From Hufsiella ginkgonis (GTDB lineage Bacteria > Bacteroidota > Bacteroidia > Sphingobacteriales > Sphingobacteriaceae): 64,000 nt of DNA. A model generated the notes under the pieces. That model was not told the origin of the DNA. It searched no databases and saw only the letters and a list, made by a program, of their open reading frames with translations. The first letter of the stretch is position 1. Every line of letters begins with the position of its first letter. A program made the position numbers and the translations under genes. Positions 24,155 to 33,098 of this stretch are shown here, one piece after another. The DNA is taken from contig NZ_WVHS01000001.1 of NCBI RefSeq assembly GCF_009834915.1, forward strand, positions 1,488,001 to 1,552,000, read 5' to 3'.

Positions 24155-27085
24155 TTAGTTTCCCGTTCCCGGCGGACGGTTGCCGCCACCGAAGCCGCCT
24201 TCTCTCCGGCGATCGCCGTTGTTCTGGTTCATATTGTCAGGCGCGATGGAGCCGCTGGCAAATTTCTGAAGCCGCATGGTGAACGTCATCATGAAATAGC
24301 GTCCAAGGCGGTTGTTGCGGGTTTCGGTACGTGCCCCCGTGGTGCTGATCGTACTTGAAATGCCAGTGTTTTCGTTAAACAGGTCATATCCCTGGAAACG
24401 TAAAGTGGCTCTTTTATCCTCAAAGAATTGTTTTTCCAGGTAAGTGCTCAGGATCTGCGGGTTGTTGGCCACCGAGCCGCTGTAACCGGAGTTGATGTTC
24501 TTGTTGTAGTCGATCCCTACCAGCATGCTTTTGGCAAAGAAGAACTTGCCATCGGTGCTCATCTCCCAGGTTTGCAGGTTATTGTTGGAGTTGGCGAAAT
24601 CGGATAACGAGTTTTTAGTGGCATTGTAAATATAACGCACCTGCGGGGTCAGCTCGAACCTGGTGGAAGGATTGATCTGCAGCCGTACGCGTTGTGAAGC
24701 GATGGTGTTCTTGCCGATGTTCTTCTCAGAGTCGGCATAAGAGATGTTGTTGTTGTAGTTAAGCGATCCGCCGAAGGTTAAGATGTACTTACGCTGCGCC
24801 ATCGGGATAGAATACGTATAGAAACCAAACATGCTGTAGTAGCCATCTGCGTTCAGGAACCGGGTTTCCTGGGTGATGATCTTGTTCTTAATCACCCTTA
24901 CGGAGTTGTTCACGATCTTGTCATTGGTCATGTTTAAGTTAAAGTTAGCGAACAACGTTCTCCCGGTAGTGAACTGCGTATTGTTAAACCGGATGTTAAA
25001 GCTATGGTTAAACTCCGCATTCAGGTTAGGGTTACCGATAATCGGGTTATTCGGGTTAGAGCGGTCGGCCACCGGCTGGATCTGCTGGAAACTTGGTTCG
25101 TTGTTACGACCGAAATAGTTTACGTTAAACTCCTTGGACCGTGAGAATTTGTAGGTGAACCGTGCGATCGGGACGAAGTTAAAACCCGTACGGCGGGAGG
25201 TGACGCCCCGGCTTATCGATTCGCCTTCCAGCAGCGACGGCTGTCCGCTTATCCCGATCGAGTAGTTGTACTTTTTCTCGGTAAACCGGTAAGTTAAACC
25301 GAAGTTGTTGGTGGTAAACGAGTAGTTATAAATATTACTCAGCGAATCTACGCGCACGTCGCCTTTATTAAGATCGAAAGTTTCGCGGGCGTTGTCGTAG
25401 TTTGCACGGCTGTAGTTCCAGTTCGCTTCCAATGACGCACGCTTGCCGATAGGTTCGATATAGAGGAAGCGGGCCCCGCTGCTTACACTTTTATTGTCAT
25501 TGTGCAGGCGCTGGTTCAGCGTCGAATCTTTTACCACGTTATTGGTAGTTACGTCCCTGTAGGTCCCGATAAAGTCTGTTTCCTGGTCTGAGTTGGTATT
25601 GTTGCCGTTAATGTTTAAGAATAACGATACGTTACGTCCCTGTTTGTGGAAGCGGTGGTTCAGCAAAATATTGCCTCCCCAGTTAGGAGTTTCGTTAGAG
25701 GTAAGGGCGCGGGTATTTTGCGTAGAACTGTTAATGATCGAGTTTCCCTGCTGGGCAAGCTGTGTATAGCTGTTGCCGTTGCTTTTGCTGTAGCTAAAAG
25801 AAGGGGAGAACTTAATGTAGTTCATGCTGTCGGGCGCAAATTCCAGGTTCCAGTTAAACCGGTGGTTCAGGGTAGAAGTAAGCGCATCGGTTTTGATGTT
25901 ATTGAGCACGTTACCGTTGGTAGGGTATGGATCTTCGCGGAAAGTAGTGCTTACGCTGTTGTTATCCCTGTTCGAGAAGCTGTAGCTACCATAAGTGGTT
26001 ACGCGTTTGCCAAGCTGGTCGCGGTAGTTAAAACCAACCGCACTAGCGGAAGAGATACCGTCGTTACCGCCGCCGCGCCCGTTCAGGCTGTTTCCGCCTC
26101 GCGGCTGACCACCGTTGTTGCCACCACCGCCGCCGCCATTATTACCACCGCCGCCGCCGTTGTTGCCTCCGCCACCGCCGTTATTACCACCGCCGCCACC
26201 ATTGTTGCCGCCGCCACCGAAGTTGAACAGGTTGGCGTTAGTATTGTTGATGTTTCCGAGGATGTTCATTTGCCGTGTATTGTTAAAATAGTTGGCATTG
26301 GCCGAAAGCTGGTGCCGTTCGGCTTCGGGGGCGCCCGCATCCTGCACGTCGCGACCTGCGCCGGCTACAGCGTTCCCGAAAAATCCTTTGTTTTTATCCG
26401 GGCGAATAGTGATGTTAATGATCTTTTCCGAGTCGCCGTTGCGTGAACCCGTCAGGTTTGCCTGGTCGCCATAATCATCGATGATCTGGATCCGCTCGAT
26501 GAGGTCGGCCGGGAGGTTTTTCGTGGCTGTTTGCAGGTCGCCGCCAAAATAGTCTTTACCGTTTACGCGTACTTTGGTTACGCTTTTGCCCTGGGCGGTT
26601 ACGGCACCGTCTTTATCCACTTCCAGCCCGGGAACTTTTTTCAGCAAGTCTTCGGTGGTAGAGTTCACGGGTAATTTATAGTCAGACGCACGGTACTCGA
26701 TGGTGTCTTCCTTAATGATCACCGAGCGTACCGTGGTGATGTTTACGGTGCCCAACACCTGCGATTCCTCTTTCAGCACGATGGGCTCGAGCACGATGGG
26801 CTCTGCGCCGTCGTTATATGCGTACTTACGCGTTTGCTGGTTGTAACCCAGGTTAGAGATGGTGAGTACGAACTGCGACCTTTTCACGTTATTGAACGAG
26901 AAGGTTCCATCAGTTTTACTGCTCATTCTGAGGGTATCGGTACCGGCAACCAGCTTAATGGTGGCGCCAATTACCGACTGGCCAGTGGTGTCTTTCACCA
27001 CGCCGCTAACTTGCCGGGGCGTTTGCGCGTAGAGCGCGCCGGAACAAAGCATCAGGAAAAAATAGAGATATAGCGTTTTCATCAT
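24155..27085 (-). CDS. Outer-membrane beta-barrel protein with Gly/Asn-rich insert (paralogue 1)
   Basis: Exported 976-aa outer-membrane protein, related in sequence to the two genes upstream. Signal peptide (to about YAQT, 20-22), carboxypeptidase-regulatory-like domain (25-105), a plug-like section (DLLKKVPGLEVDKDG, VRVNGKDYFGGD, IIDDYGDQANLTG), a Gly/Asn-rich insert of GGGGGNN units (about 290-342), then an Asn-rich barrel. After the last strand (YFMMTFTMRLQKF) a tail of about 35 residues ends GGFGGGNRPP. No SusD or TonB-box evidence. A consensus -7 box lies 36 bases upstream. Start is ATG 27085 or the adjacent ATG 27082. Substrate or cargo unknown. Confidence 0.88.
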   Translation of the reverse strand: MMKTLYLYFFLMLCSGALYAQTPRQVSGVVKDTTGQSVIGATIKLVAGTDTLRMSSKTDGTFSFNNVKRSQFVLTISNLGYNQQTRKYAYNDGAEPIVLEPIVLKEESQVLGTVNITTVRSVIIKEDTIEYRASDYKLPVNSTTEDLLKKVPGLEVDKDGAVTAQGKSVTKVRVNGKDYFGGDLQTATKNLPADLIERIQIIDDYGDQANLTGSRNGDSEKIINITIRPDKNKGFFGNAVAGAGRDVQDAGAPEAERHQLSANANYFNNTRQMNILGNINNTNANLFNFGGGGNNGGGGGNNGGGGGNNGGGGGNNGGGGGGNNGGQPRGGNSLNGRGGGNDGISSASAVGFNYRDQLGKRVTTYGSYSFSNRDNNSVSTTFREDPYPTNGNVLNNIKTDALTSTLNHRFNWNLEFAPDSMNYIKFSPSFSYSKSNGNSYTQLAQQGNSIINSSTQNTRALTSNETPNWGGNILLNHRFHKQGRNVSLFLNINGNNTNSDQETDFIGTYRDVTTNNVVKDSTLNQRLHNDNKSVSSGARFLYIEPIGKRASLEANWNYSRANYDNARETFDLNKGDVRVDSLSNIYNYSFTTNNFGLTYRFTEKKYNYSIGISGQPSLLEGESISRGVTSRRTGFNFVPIARFTYKFSRSKEFNVNYFGRNNEPSFQQIQPVADRSNPNNPIIGNPNLNAEFNHSFNIRFNNTQFTTGRTLFANFNLNMTNDKIVNNSVRVIKNKIITQETRFLNADGYYSMFGFYTYSIPMAQRKYILTFGGSLNYNNNISYADSEKNIGKNTIASQRVRLQINPSTRFELTPQVRYIYNATKNSLSDFANSNNNLQTWEMSTDGKFFFAKSMLVGIDYNKNINSGYSGSVANNPQILSTYLEKQFFEDKRATLRFQGYDLFNENTGISSTISTTGARTETRNNRLGRYFMMTFTMRLQKFASGSIAPDNMNQNNGDRRREGGFGGGNRPPGTGN
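26115..26222. repeat. 21-bp coding minisatellite in barrel paralogue 1
   Basis: Five near-identical units of 21 bases (the first 24) run through 26115-26222, starting TTGTTGCC or TTATTACC on the + strand and encoding GGGGGNN on the minus strand. Unit boundaries fall at 26139, 26160, 26181 and 26202. The period is a multiple of three, so loss or gain keeps frame. Confidence 0.85.
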
Positions 27086-27120
27086 AATCGTATTACAACT
27101 TCCGTTTTTTTAAGGGAGCG

Positions 27121-27128
27121 CAAAAATA
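27121..27128 (-). promoter_or_regulatory. Promoter -7 box for barrel paralogue 1
   Basis: On the minus strand the sequence reads TATTTTTG, a perfect TAnnTTTG, 36 bases before the start codon. This suggests that paralogue 1 can be transcribed separately from paralogue 2, whose stop is 105 bases further upstream. Confidence 0.55.
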
Positions 27129-27233
27129 ATTCCTATAGTGTTATTTATCGCCGCTTAAAAGGGGGGTTATCAACATTGTTACCGTTTTCCACACTTTCAG
27201 GAGTAATAAGCCGGGATTGTAACGAAACAATCA

Positions 27234-30044
27234 CTATTGGATAAAGCTGCCATCACCCCTGCGCGGGCCTGCGGTGCGGCGGCTGCCTGAATACTTAGCA
27301 GGACGCCAGGTCATGGAGACCAGGAAGTAACGGCTGTTCAAGTTGCTGGCGGTCACGGTAGATCCGAGATCGGTAACTTGCTTGTTTGCGCCATTATTCT
27401 GGTTAAGAAGGTCGGAACCGCTCACCTGTACCGAGGCGTTTTTTCTTTTCAGGAATTCCATACGAACATAAGTATTGATGATAAAGGGGTCTTTGGTGAC
27501 CGTAGGATTTAGGCCGCTCACGAAGTTTTTGCCAAGGTCGTAACCGAAAACGAGACGCTGTTTGGCGATCACGCGGCCGTCCACCCCCAGGTCCCAGTTC
27601 TTGGTACGGCTATCATTTGAAATGGGAAGCGATAGATTGATCTTCCGGAAGGTATGGTTAATATTGGGGTTGATCTGCAGCCATTCCCTGGGCTCTATTT
27701 GCACGTTGAAGCGTTCGACAAAAGTCCAGGTGGTGCGGATATTCTCAGTTCCGTTATTCATTGAAATACCCCGTTCGGTGCCAACCTGGCCGTTTAGCCG
27801 GAAGCGGAGCACCTGGCTGCTGGTGCTTTTGTTTAAGCTGTAGTTGCCAGAGATCGTACGGTTGCCGCCATCGAGGTTAAAGAAGCGGGTTTCCCGGGTC
27901 CTGTAGAGGTCTTTGTTCTGGATAGAGTTGGTTACCACCTGGTTGCGGGTGGTGGTATAAGAGCCAGAAGCATTAAACGTGATGCGCGATGCCGCGATAT
28001 AGTTATTAAAATTAGCGGTTACGTTATGCCTGAAAGAGGCTTTCAGGTTAGGATTTCCATATACAGTTAACCCTGCGGTCGACACATCCGGCACGTCCTG
28101 GATCTGTGTATAATTCGGTTCCTGGGGATCGCCGTTGTAATTCAGCGTAAACTGTTTTTGGCGTGTCCAGCGGTATTGGAGGCGTACCACGGGCACCATG
28201 TTAAAGCTTTCGCGGCGGGTGGTATTCCCGAGGCTTTGCGACTCGCCCTTCAGCAGGCCCGGAACCCCGCTGATTCCCAGTGAATAATTGAATTTGGTGT
28301 TATTGTTACCACGACGGAAATTGAGCGTTACCCGTTTCTCCGTAAAAGAATAGTTAAACAATTTGCTGAGCGAATCTACGACAGACTGTTGACCCCGGGT
28401 GTTGAGGTTGCTGGTGGTCTGGTCGTTGTCATAGCCACGGTAACTTAACCGCGCATTCAATTCAAGCTGGATGGTTGCGCCAAGACGCTGGGCGAAGGTA
28501 ACGCTGCCCCGGTAGTTGGTGTTGCCGTTATCCGTCAGCCTGATCCGGTTCACCAGCGAATCCTTGTATAGGCTGGCCGGATCGGAAGTAGCGAAATATT
28601 GGAGGTTTGAATAAGACGTATTATCAGACTCGTTGTTCGACCGGGCGCCGCTTCCCTGGAAGGAAATGGTTGATGCCTTCCGCTTGCCGAAATAGCGGGC
28701 ATAGTTTACGGTAAGCCCGTAGTTAGGCGATGACGATGAGCTGTTTGTTTTGGTTTTGGTATCCTGGTTAATGCCGCCCCGCTGTACCCGGTTTGTATTG
28801 TTGTTGTTCGAAGATCCGTTGGTGCTGAACGTCGGGGTGATGATCATCCTGCTCGAACTGTCGGGGGTGAACTGGAACCGGAGATTAAGATTGTGGTTAT
28901 ACCCGGTATTGTCGGTTCCTACGTCGCGTGTGGAGGTTACCGTTTCGTCTATGCCGACGTATTTTTCGGTACTCACGGTGTTCTGGTCCTGGTTCCTCGC
29001 ATTCAGGTTAAACCCGTAGGTGGCTTCTACATTTAATTTGCGGTTAATGCGGTCGTTATAAGTAAACGTTGCGCCGCCGGTTTTAGAGTTACCGGTGCCG
29101 CCGCTACCGCCGAAGTTCCCGCCGCCACCATTACCTCCTCCGCCATTACCTCCTCCGCCGTTCCCGCCGCCTGCAACGCCAAGTACCGAACGATTGCCGT
29201 TCATCCTCACATTCATTTGCTGGTTGCCATTTAACCGCTCCAGGGTGGTATTACCGCTGATGCGCCCGGTTGTTCCCTTGGAGCCGTTAAAGTTCGCCCG
29301 GTTCATTACAGACTTGTCTTTACGGGTGACAATATTCAACACTTTTTGGGGATCGCCCGATTTCACGCCCGACAGAGCCGCTTCATCGCCATAATCGTCT
29401 ATCACCTGCACTTTCTCCGCAATTTCTGCGGGAAGATCGCGGATAACGCCGGCAAGATCGTTGCCCCCATAGTTTTGGCCGTTGATGCGCGCCCTGGTAA
29501 CGGCAATTCCCTGCGATGTTACGTTGCCGTCTTTATCTACTTCTATGCCTTCCATCTTCTTGAGGAGGTCTTCCATGGTCGCATTTTCCCGAACTTTGTA
29601 GTCGGCGGCCCGGTACTCCACGGTATCTGTTTTATAGGTGATAGTGGGGGTGCCGTTAATGGGGATATCTGTGATCAGGATACTGTTGGTCTTTAAAATC
29701 ACCGGGTCGAGTACCAGCCGCGCACTGGTATAGGTGTAAAAGAATTTCTTGACGTAAGGTTCATAACCCAACGATTTCACCGTAAGGGTAAATTCCGGAG
29801 ACTGGATCTTCTTCAGCACGAATATCCCTTCGGCATTGGTGCTTACTTTAACGGTGTCGCGCGGGGAGGTGAGGGTAACGGTGGCGCCGATGACGGCCTG
29901 GTCGGTGGTATCTTTAACAATGCCGCTAACCTCGCGTACGGGGAGCGGTGCCGCGGGCTGTGCAGGCCGACGGGCCGGGGTCTGAGCAAAAACGGTACAG
30001 GCTAAAAGAATGTGCAGGGATAGTAATATGCAGATCTTTTTCAT
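27234..30044 (-). CDS. Outer-membrane beta-barrel protein with Gly-rich insert (paralogue 2)
   Basis: Exported 936-aa protein with the layout of its neighbours: signal peptide (to about FAQT, 19-22), a Pro/Ala-rich spacer, carboxypeptidase-regulatory-like domain (38-118), plug-like section (NGTPTITYKTDTVEYRAADY, LLKKMEGIEVDKDG, VIDDYGDEAALSG), Gly-rich insert of GGGGN units (291-316), and a barrel whose last strand (YFLVSMTWRPAKY) is followed by a basic tail ending RRGDGSFIQ. It is closer to paralogue 3 than to paralogue 1. It lies 97 bases downstream of paralogue 3, behind that gene's terminator. Confidence 0.88.
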   Translation of the reverse strand: MKKICILLSLHILLACTVFAQTPARRPAQPAAPLPVREVSGIVKDTTDQAVIGATVTLTSPRDTVKVSTNAEGIFVLKKIQSPEFTLTVKSLGYEPYVKKFFYTYTSARLVLDPVILKTNSILITDIPINGTPTITYKTDTVEYRAADYKVRENATMEDLLKKMEGIEVDKDGNVTSQGIAVTRARINGQNYGGNDLAGVIRDLPAEIAEKVQVIDDYGDEAALSGVKSGDPQKVLNIVTRKDKSVMNRANFNGSKGTTGRISGNTTLERLNGNQQMNVRMNGNRSVLGVAGGGNGGGGNGGGGNGGGGNFGGSGGTGNSKTGGATFTYNDRINRKLNVEATYGFNLNARNQDQNTVSTEKYVGIDETVTSTRDVGTDNTGYNHNLNLRFQFTPDSSSRMIITPTFSTNGSSNNNNTNRVQRGGINQDTKTKTNSSSSSPNYGLTVNYARYFGKRKASTISFQGSGARSNNESDNTSYSNLQYFATSDPASLYKDSLVNRIRLTDNGNTNYRGSVTFAQRLGATIQLELNARLSYRGYDNDQTTSNLNTRGQQSVVDSLSKLFNYSFTEKRVTLNFRRGNNNTKFNYSLGISGVPGLLKGESQSLGNTTRRESFNMVPVVRLQYRWTRQKQFTLNYNGDPQEPNYTQIQDVPDVSTAGLTVYGNPNLKASFRHNVTANFNNYIAASRITFNASGSYTTTRNQVVTNSIQNKDLYRTRETRFFNLDGGNRTISGNYSLNKSTSSQVLRFRLNGQVGTERGISMNNGTENIRTTWTFVERFNVQIEPREWLQINPNINHTFRKINLSLPISNDSRTKNWDLGVDGRVIAKQRLVFGYDLGKNFVSGLNPTVTKDPFIINTYVRMEFLKRKNASVQVSGSDLLNQNNGANKQVTDLGSTVTASNLNSRYFLVSMTWRPAKYSGSRRTAGPRRGDGSFIQ
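29116..29175. repeat. 15-bp coding minisatellite in barrel paralogue 2
   Basis: Units of 15 bases such as TTACCTCCTCCGCCA (29131-29145 and, with one change, 29146-29160) with more diverged copies on either side encode GGGGN on the minus strand. It sits at the same place in the protein as the 21-bp repeat of paralogue 1. Confidence 0.8.
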
Positions 30045-30103
30045 TATAGTTGGTTATGAGTAAAAATCTCCCGCACATTTCAAGAAGAACCGGCAAAATA
30101 TAA

Positions 30104-30135
30104 AAGTGCGTCCCGACTTCCCGCAGGACGCACTT
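30104..30135 (-). terminator. Terminator after barrel paralogue 3
   Basis: AAGTGCGTCC (30104-30113) and GGACGCACTT (30126-30135) form a 10-base perfect stem with a 12-base loop; on the minus strand it runs into CTTTTATATTTT. It begins 6 bases after the stop codon of paralogue 3. Confidence 0.85.
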
Positions 30136-30141
30136 CACTTA

Positions 30142-32946
30142 TTAGTTGACGAAGCTGCCATCGCCGCGGCGGCGGATCTGCTGCCCGCCACGACCCTGTG
30201 CACCAGTCCATTTCTGCAGGTAAACGCCCAGGTTTACCATGAAGTAACGGCTGTTGGGGTTGGTTTTGGTTTCGGTGAAACCGTTGCCATTAGAGGTAAC
30301 GTTAATAAAGTTGTTCTCGTTAAGAATGTCGAACGCCCTCAGCTGCAGCGTGCCCCTGTTTTTAAGTACGCGGGTCTGGAGGCTGGCATTGATCACGAAC
30401 GGGTTACCGGCCACGTTGTTGGTGGTGCTGTGGATAAAGTTCTTGCTCAGCGCATAGCCGAACTGCCATGTTTTAAGGAAGTAAACGTTACCATCCAGGC
30501 TTAATGCGGTGGTATTTGTTTTAATATCCCTCAGGGTGGGCAGCGTATAGTTGGTCTTGTTGAAATCGTAAGACACGTAAGGGTTAATTTCTAACCAGGT
30601 AGTAGGGTTAAGCCTTGGGCCGAAGTTTTCTTTGAAACCCCAGGTAGTGGCCGTCTGTGTTTTCGAATCTGTTTGCGAAGTACGGTTGTTGTTGTTAACG
30701 CTTCCCGAGAAGGACAGAGAGATCCTGCGGTCGTTCAGCTGTTTTGCTATCAGGTAATCGGCATTGTGCTGGTAAGATCCGCCAAGGTTAATGTAACGCA
30801 CCTCGTTCCTGAAAACACCCGGCGAAGTGATCTTTTCCACCACGTTGGTAGTTACCTGGTCTTCTATAAATGAAGAGTTAGCGTTTAAGCTGAGATTTAG
30901 CTTCGAGTTGGCGATGTAGTTGCTGTACTGGCCAAAAATGGTGTGGGTAAAGGCCACTTTCAGGTCGGGGTTACCCACTATCACGCTGTTCGGGTTAGAT
31001 ACATCCCTTACTGGCTGGATCTGGTCGAAAGAAGGCTCGCTGGCCCGTCCGTTATAGTTTACAGAAAGCTGGTGCGAGCGGGAAAATTTGAGCTGGAACC
31101 GGGCGATCGGGATGATCTTAAAGTACTTTTGATCGGTGCTTGTTCCAAGGCTCGCTTTCGTGCCTACCAGCGAAGTGTTTACCGCAGTTAAACCTAACGA
31201 GAAGTTATAAGTGCCTGCATTGTTGCCGTAACGATAGTTTAACGAGTTGCGGTACTGGGTAAACGAGTATTCGTAAATGTTACTTAAGCTGTCAACACGG
31301 TTTGTGCCTTTGATCAAGTCGCCGGTGAGGCGTGCGTTATCATAAGAACGGCGTTCTACGTTCGAGTTAAACTCCAGCCTCGCCAGTTTGGTCAGCGGCT
31401 CCGCAAAGGTTAAGCTGGTGCGGTAGCTGTTTTGGTGGTTGTCTGTGGTAGTGCGGTAGTTGTAGGTTGAATCGGGACGCAGTCCTTTATAATCAAAGTC
31501 TACGCGCTGGTAGGTGGTGCCTTCGTTTTTCTGGCTGCTGGCGGTCGCCTCGATGGAGAAAGAACGGGAAGGTTTGCTGCGCCATACGTGCTGGTAAGCA
31601 ACCGTTGCGCCTACGTTGGGTGTAGAGCTGTTGTTATTGTTATTGTTCACCTGGTCCTGCAGCATCCTGCCGGTTTGTGAGTTGGTGGTAAAGCCGGTAT
31701 TGTCCGAGCTGTTCAGGGTGATATACGGCCTGAACTGCATGAAGTTCGCACTATCGATATTATATTCTACCTCGAAGTTGATGTTATGCGACCTGCTATC
31801 GTTATTGGTGATGGCTTTGCGGGTCGAATAAGTAGCGCCGAACGTGCTTGCCATTTCCGAATAAGTTTCGGTAACCGCATCGTTGGAGTTATAGTTGAAG
31901 AAGTAGTTTGCATTAAACTCTACTTTCTTTCCAAAGCTGTCGCGGAAAGTAAAAGCAGGGTTTAGTCGCGTGTTGGTTCCGCCGGATGCGTTGCCGCCCG
32001 GGCTGCCGAAGGTGTTACCGGTACGGCCGCCACGGTTTTGCGCGCCGCCTAAGCGGCCAACGCCGCCACCGCCGCCGGCGATCCCGTTTGGCGTTTTGAA
32101 GTAATTGCCGTTTAAAGTAATGGTTTGGTTGCCGTTAATACGGGTTAAGTTGACGCTGCCTTCCAGCTGATCCACGGTACCTGCACCTCCGTTCAGGCGT
32201 AACTGGTTACCTACCGATTTATCCACCCGTGTGGTAAGGTTCAATACTTTAGACGGGTCGCCCTCTTTTACGCCTGTTCTTTTCGCTACGTCGCCATAGT
32301 CGTCAACCACCTGCGCTTTTTCGATAATTTCTGCAGGGAGGTTCTGGATCACCGAGGCCACATCGCCGCCATAAATATCTTTTCCGTTCAGCCTGGCTTT
32401 ACCAATGCTTTGGCCGTTGTAGGTAACGGAACCGTCATTACCCACTTCCATGCCTTCCATCTTCTTTAAAAGCTCATCTACCGTTGCGCCGGCTCTTACT
32501 ACGTAGTCGCTTGCCCGGTACTCCACGGTATCCGTTTTATAGGTGATGGAGGGCGTGCCGTTGATGGCGATCTCGTTAAGGAGCTTTGCTTCGTTCCTTA
32601 AAATGATCGGGTCCATGGTGAGGCGCGGGGTAGCGTCGTTATATTTTCCCTTGACGGCTTTGGTACGGTACCCCATGCTGGTTACGCTCACGGTGAACTC
32701 CCATGATTTTACTGCCTTAAATACATAGATCCCATCGGCATTGGTGCTGGCTTTGAGGGTATCGGCCCGCGAAGTAAGCGTTACGATGGCGCCGATAACG
32801 GCTTCATCCGTACTGTCTTTTACGATGCCGCTTACTTGCCGTAACGGGATTGGCTGTGCAGGCGTTGCTGCGGGTCGCTGCTGTGCCCTGGAGCCGAATA
32901 TGCCAGAGATCATGATCGCGGCAAAGAGGAAGAGGAGTTTTTTCAT
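30142..32946 (-). CDS. Outer-membrane beta-barrel protein with Gly-rich insert (paralogue 3)
   Basis: Exported 934-aa protein. Signal peptide (to about SRAQQ, 19-22), spacer rich in Pro/Ala, carboxypeptidase-regulatory-like domain (38-118), plug-like section (NGTPSITYKTDTVEYRASDY, LLKKMEGMEVGNDG, VVDDYGDVAKRTG), a Gly-rich insert (290-323) that is less regular than in the other two, and an Asn/Ser-rich barrel. The last strand (YFMVNLGVYLQKW) is followed by a tail ending RRRGDGSFVN, almost the same as in paralogue 2. First barrel gene after the secreted CBM9-like protein gene (152-base gap). No SusD partner. Confidence 0.88.
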   Translation of the reverse strand: MKKLLFLFAAIMISGIFGSRAQQRPAATPAQPIPLRQVSGIVKDSTDEAVIGAIVTLTSRADTLKASTNADGIYVFKAVKSWEFTVSVTSMGYRTKAVKGKYNDATPRLTMDPIILRNEAKLLNEIAINGTPSITYKTDTVEYRASDYVVRAGATVDELLKKMEGMEVGNDGSVTYNGQSIGKARLNGKDIYGGDVASVIQNLPAEIIEKAQVVDDYGDVAKRTGVKEGDPSKVLNLTTRVDKSVGNQLRLNGGAGTVDQLEGSVNLTRINGNQTITLNGNYFKTPNGIAGGGGGVGRLGGAQNRGGRTGNTFGSPGGNASGGTNTRLNPAFTFRDSFGKKVEFNANYFFNYNSNDAVTETYSEMASTFGATYSTRKAITNNDSRSHNINFEVEYNIDSANFMQFRPYITLNSSDNTGFTTNSQTGRMLQDQVNNNNNNSSTPNVGATVAYQHVWRSKPSRSFSIEATASSQKNEGTTYQRVDFDYKGLRPDSTYNYRTTTDNHQNSYRTSLTFAEPLTKLARLEFNSNVERRSYDNARLTGDLIKGTNRVDSLSNIYEYSFTQYRNSLNYRYGNNAGTYNFSLGLTAVNTSLVGTKASLGTSTDQKYFKIIPIARFQLKFSRSHQLSVNYNGRASEPSFDQIQPVRDVSNPNSVIVGNPDLKVAFTHTIFGQYSNYIANSKLNLSLNANSSFIEDQVTTNVVEKITSPGVFRNEVRYINLGGSYQHNADYLIAKQLNDRRISLSFSGSVNNNNRTSQTDSKTQTATTWGFKENFGPRLNPTTWLEINPYVSYDFNKTNYTLPTLRDIKTNTTALSLDGNVYFLKTWQFGYALSKNFIHSTTNNVAGNPFVINASLQTRVLKNRGTLQLRAFDILNENNFINVTSNGNGFTETKTNPNSRYFMVNLGVYLQKWTGAQGRGGQQIRRRGDGSFVN

Positions 32947-33098
32947 TGTTTGAGGATTGGGCGGCCAGCTATCGCAGCCGGCGGTTTGAGGGTGTTATTT
33001 GTTTGTGTTATCCGGGGTTTAGACAAAGCGTCCTTGCCCCGGTATTTTACCGAACTTATCGGGTTTAAATTGTTAACTAAAGGTTCAGGAGCGTTCTG

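Noticed and set aside
26100-26230. CRISPR-like regular repeats
   Set aside because: The repeats are contiguous without spacers, have period 21 and encode Gly/Asn in the frame of the barrel gene.
30093-30103. -7 promoter box for barrel paralogue 2
   Set aside because: The minus strand reads TATATTTTG, with one base too many between TA and TTTG, and it overlaps the T tract of the terminator.
24155-32946. Polysaccharide-utilisation locus (SusC-type receptors)
   Set aside because: No SusD-like lipoprotein, glycosidase or surface glycan-binding gene is adjacent, and the barrels are of the OMP_b-brl_3 kind.
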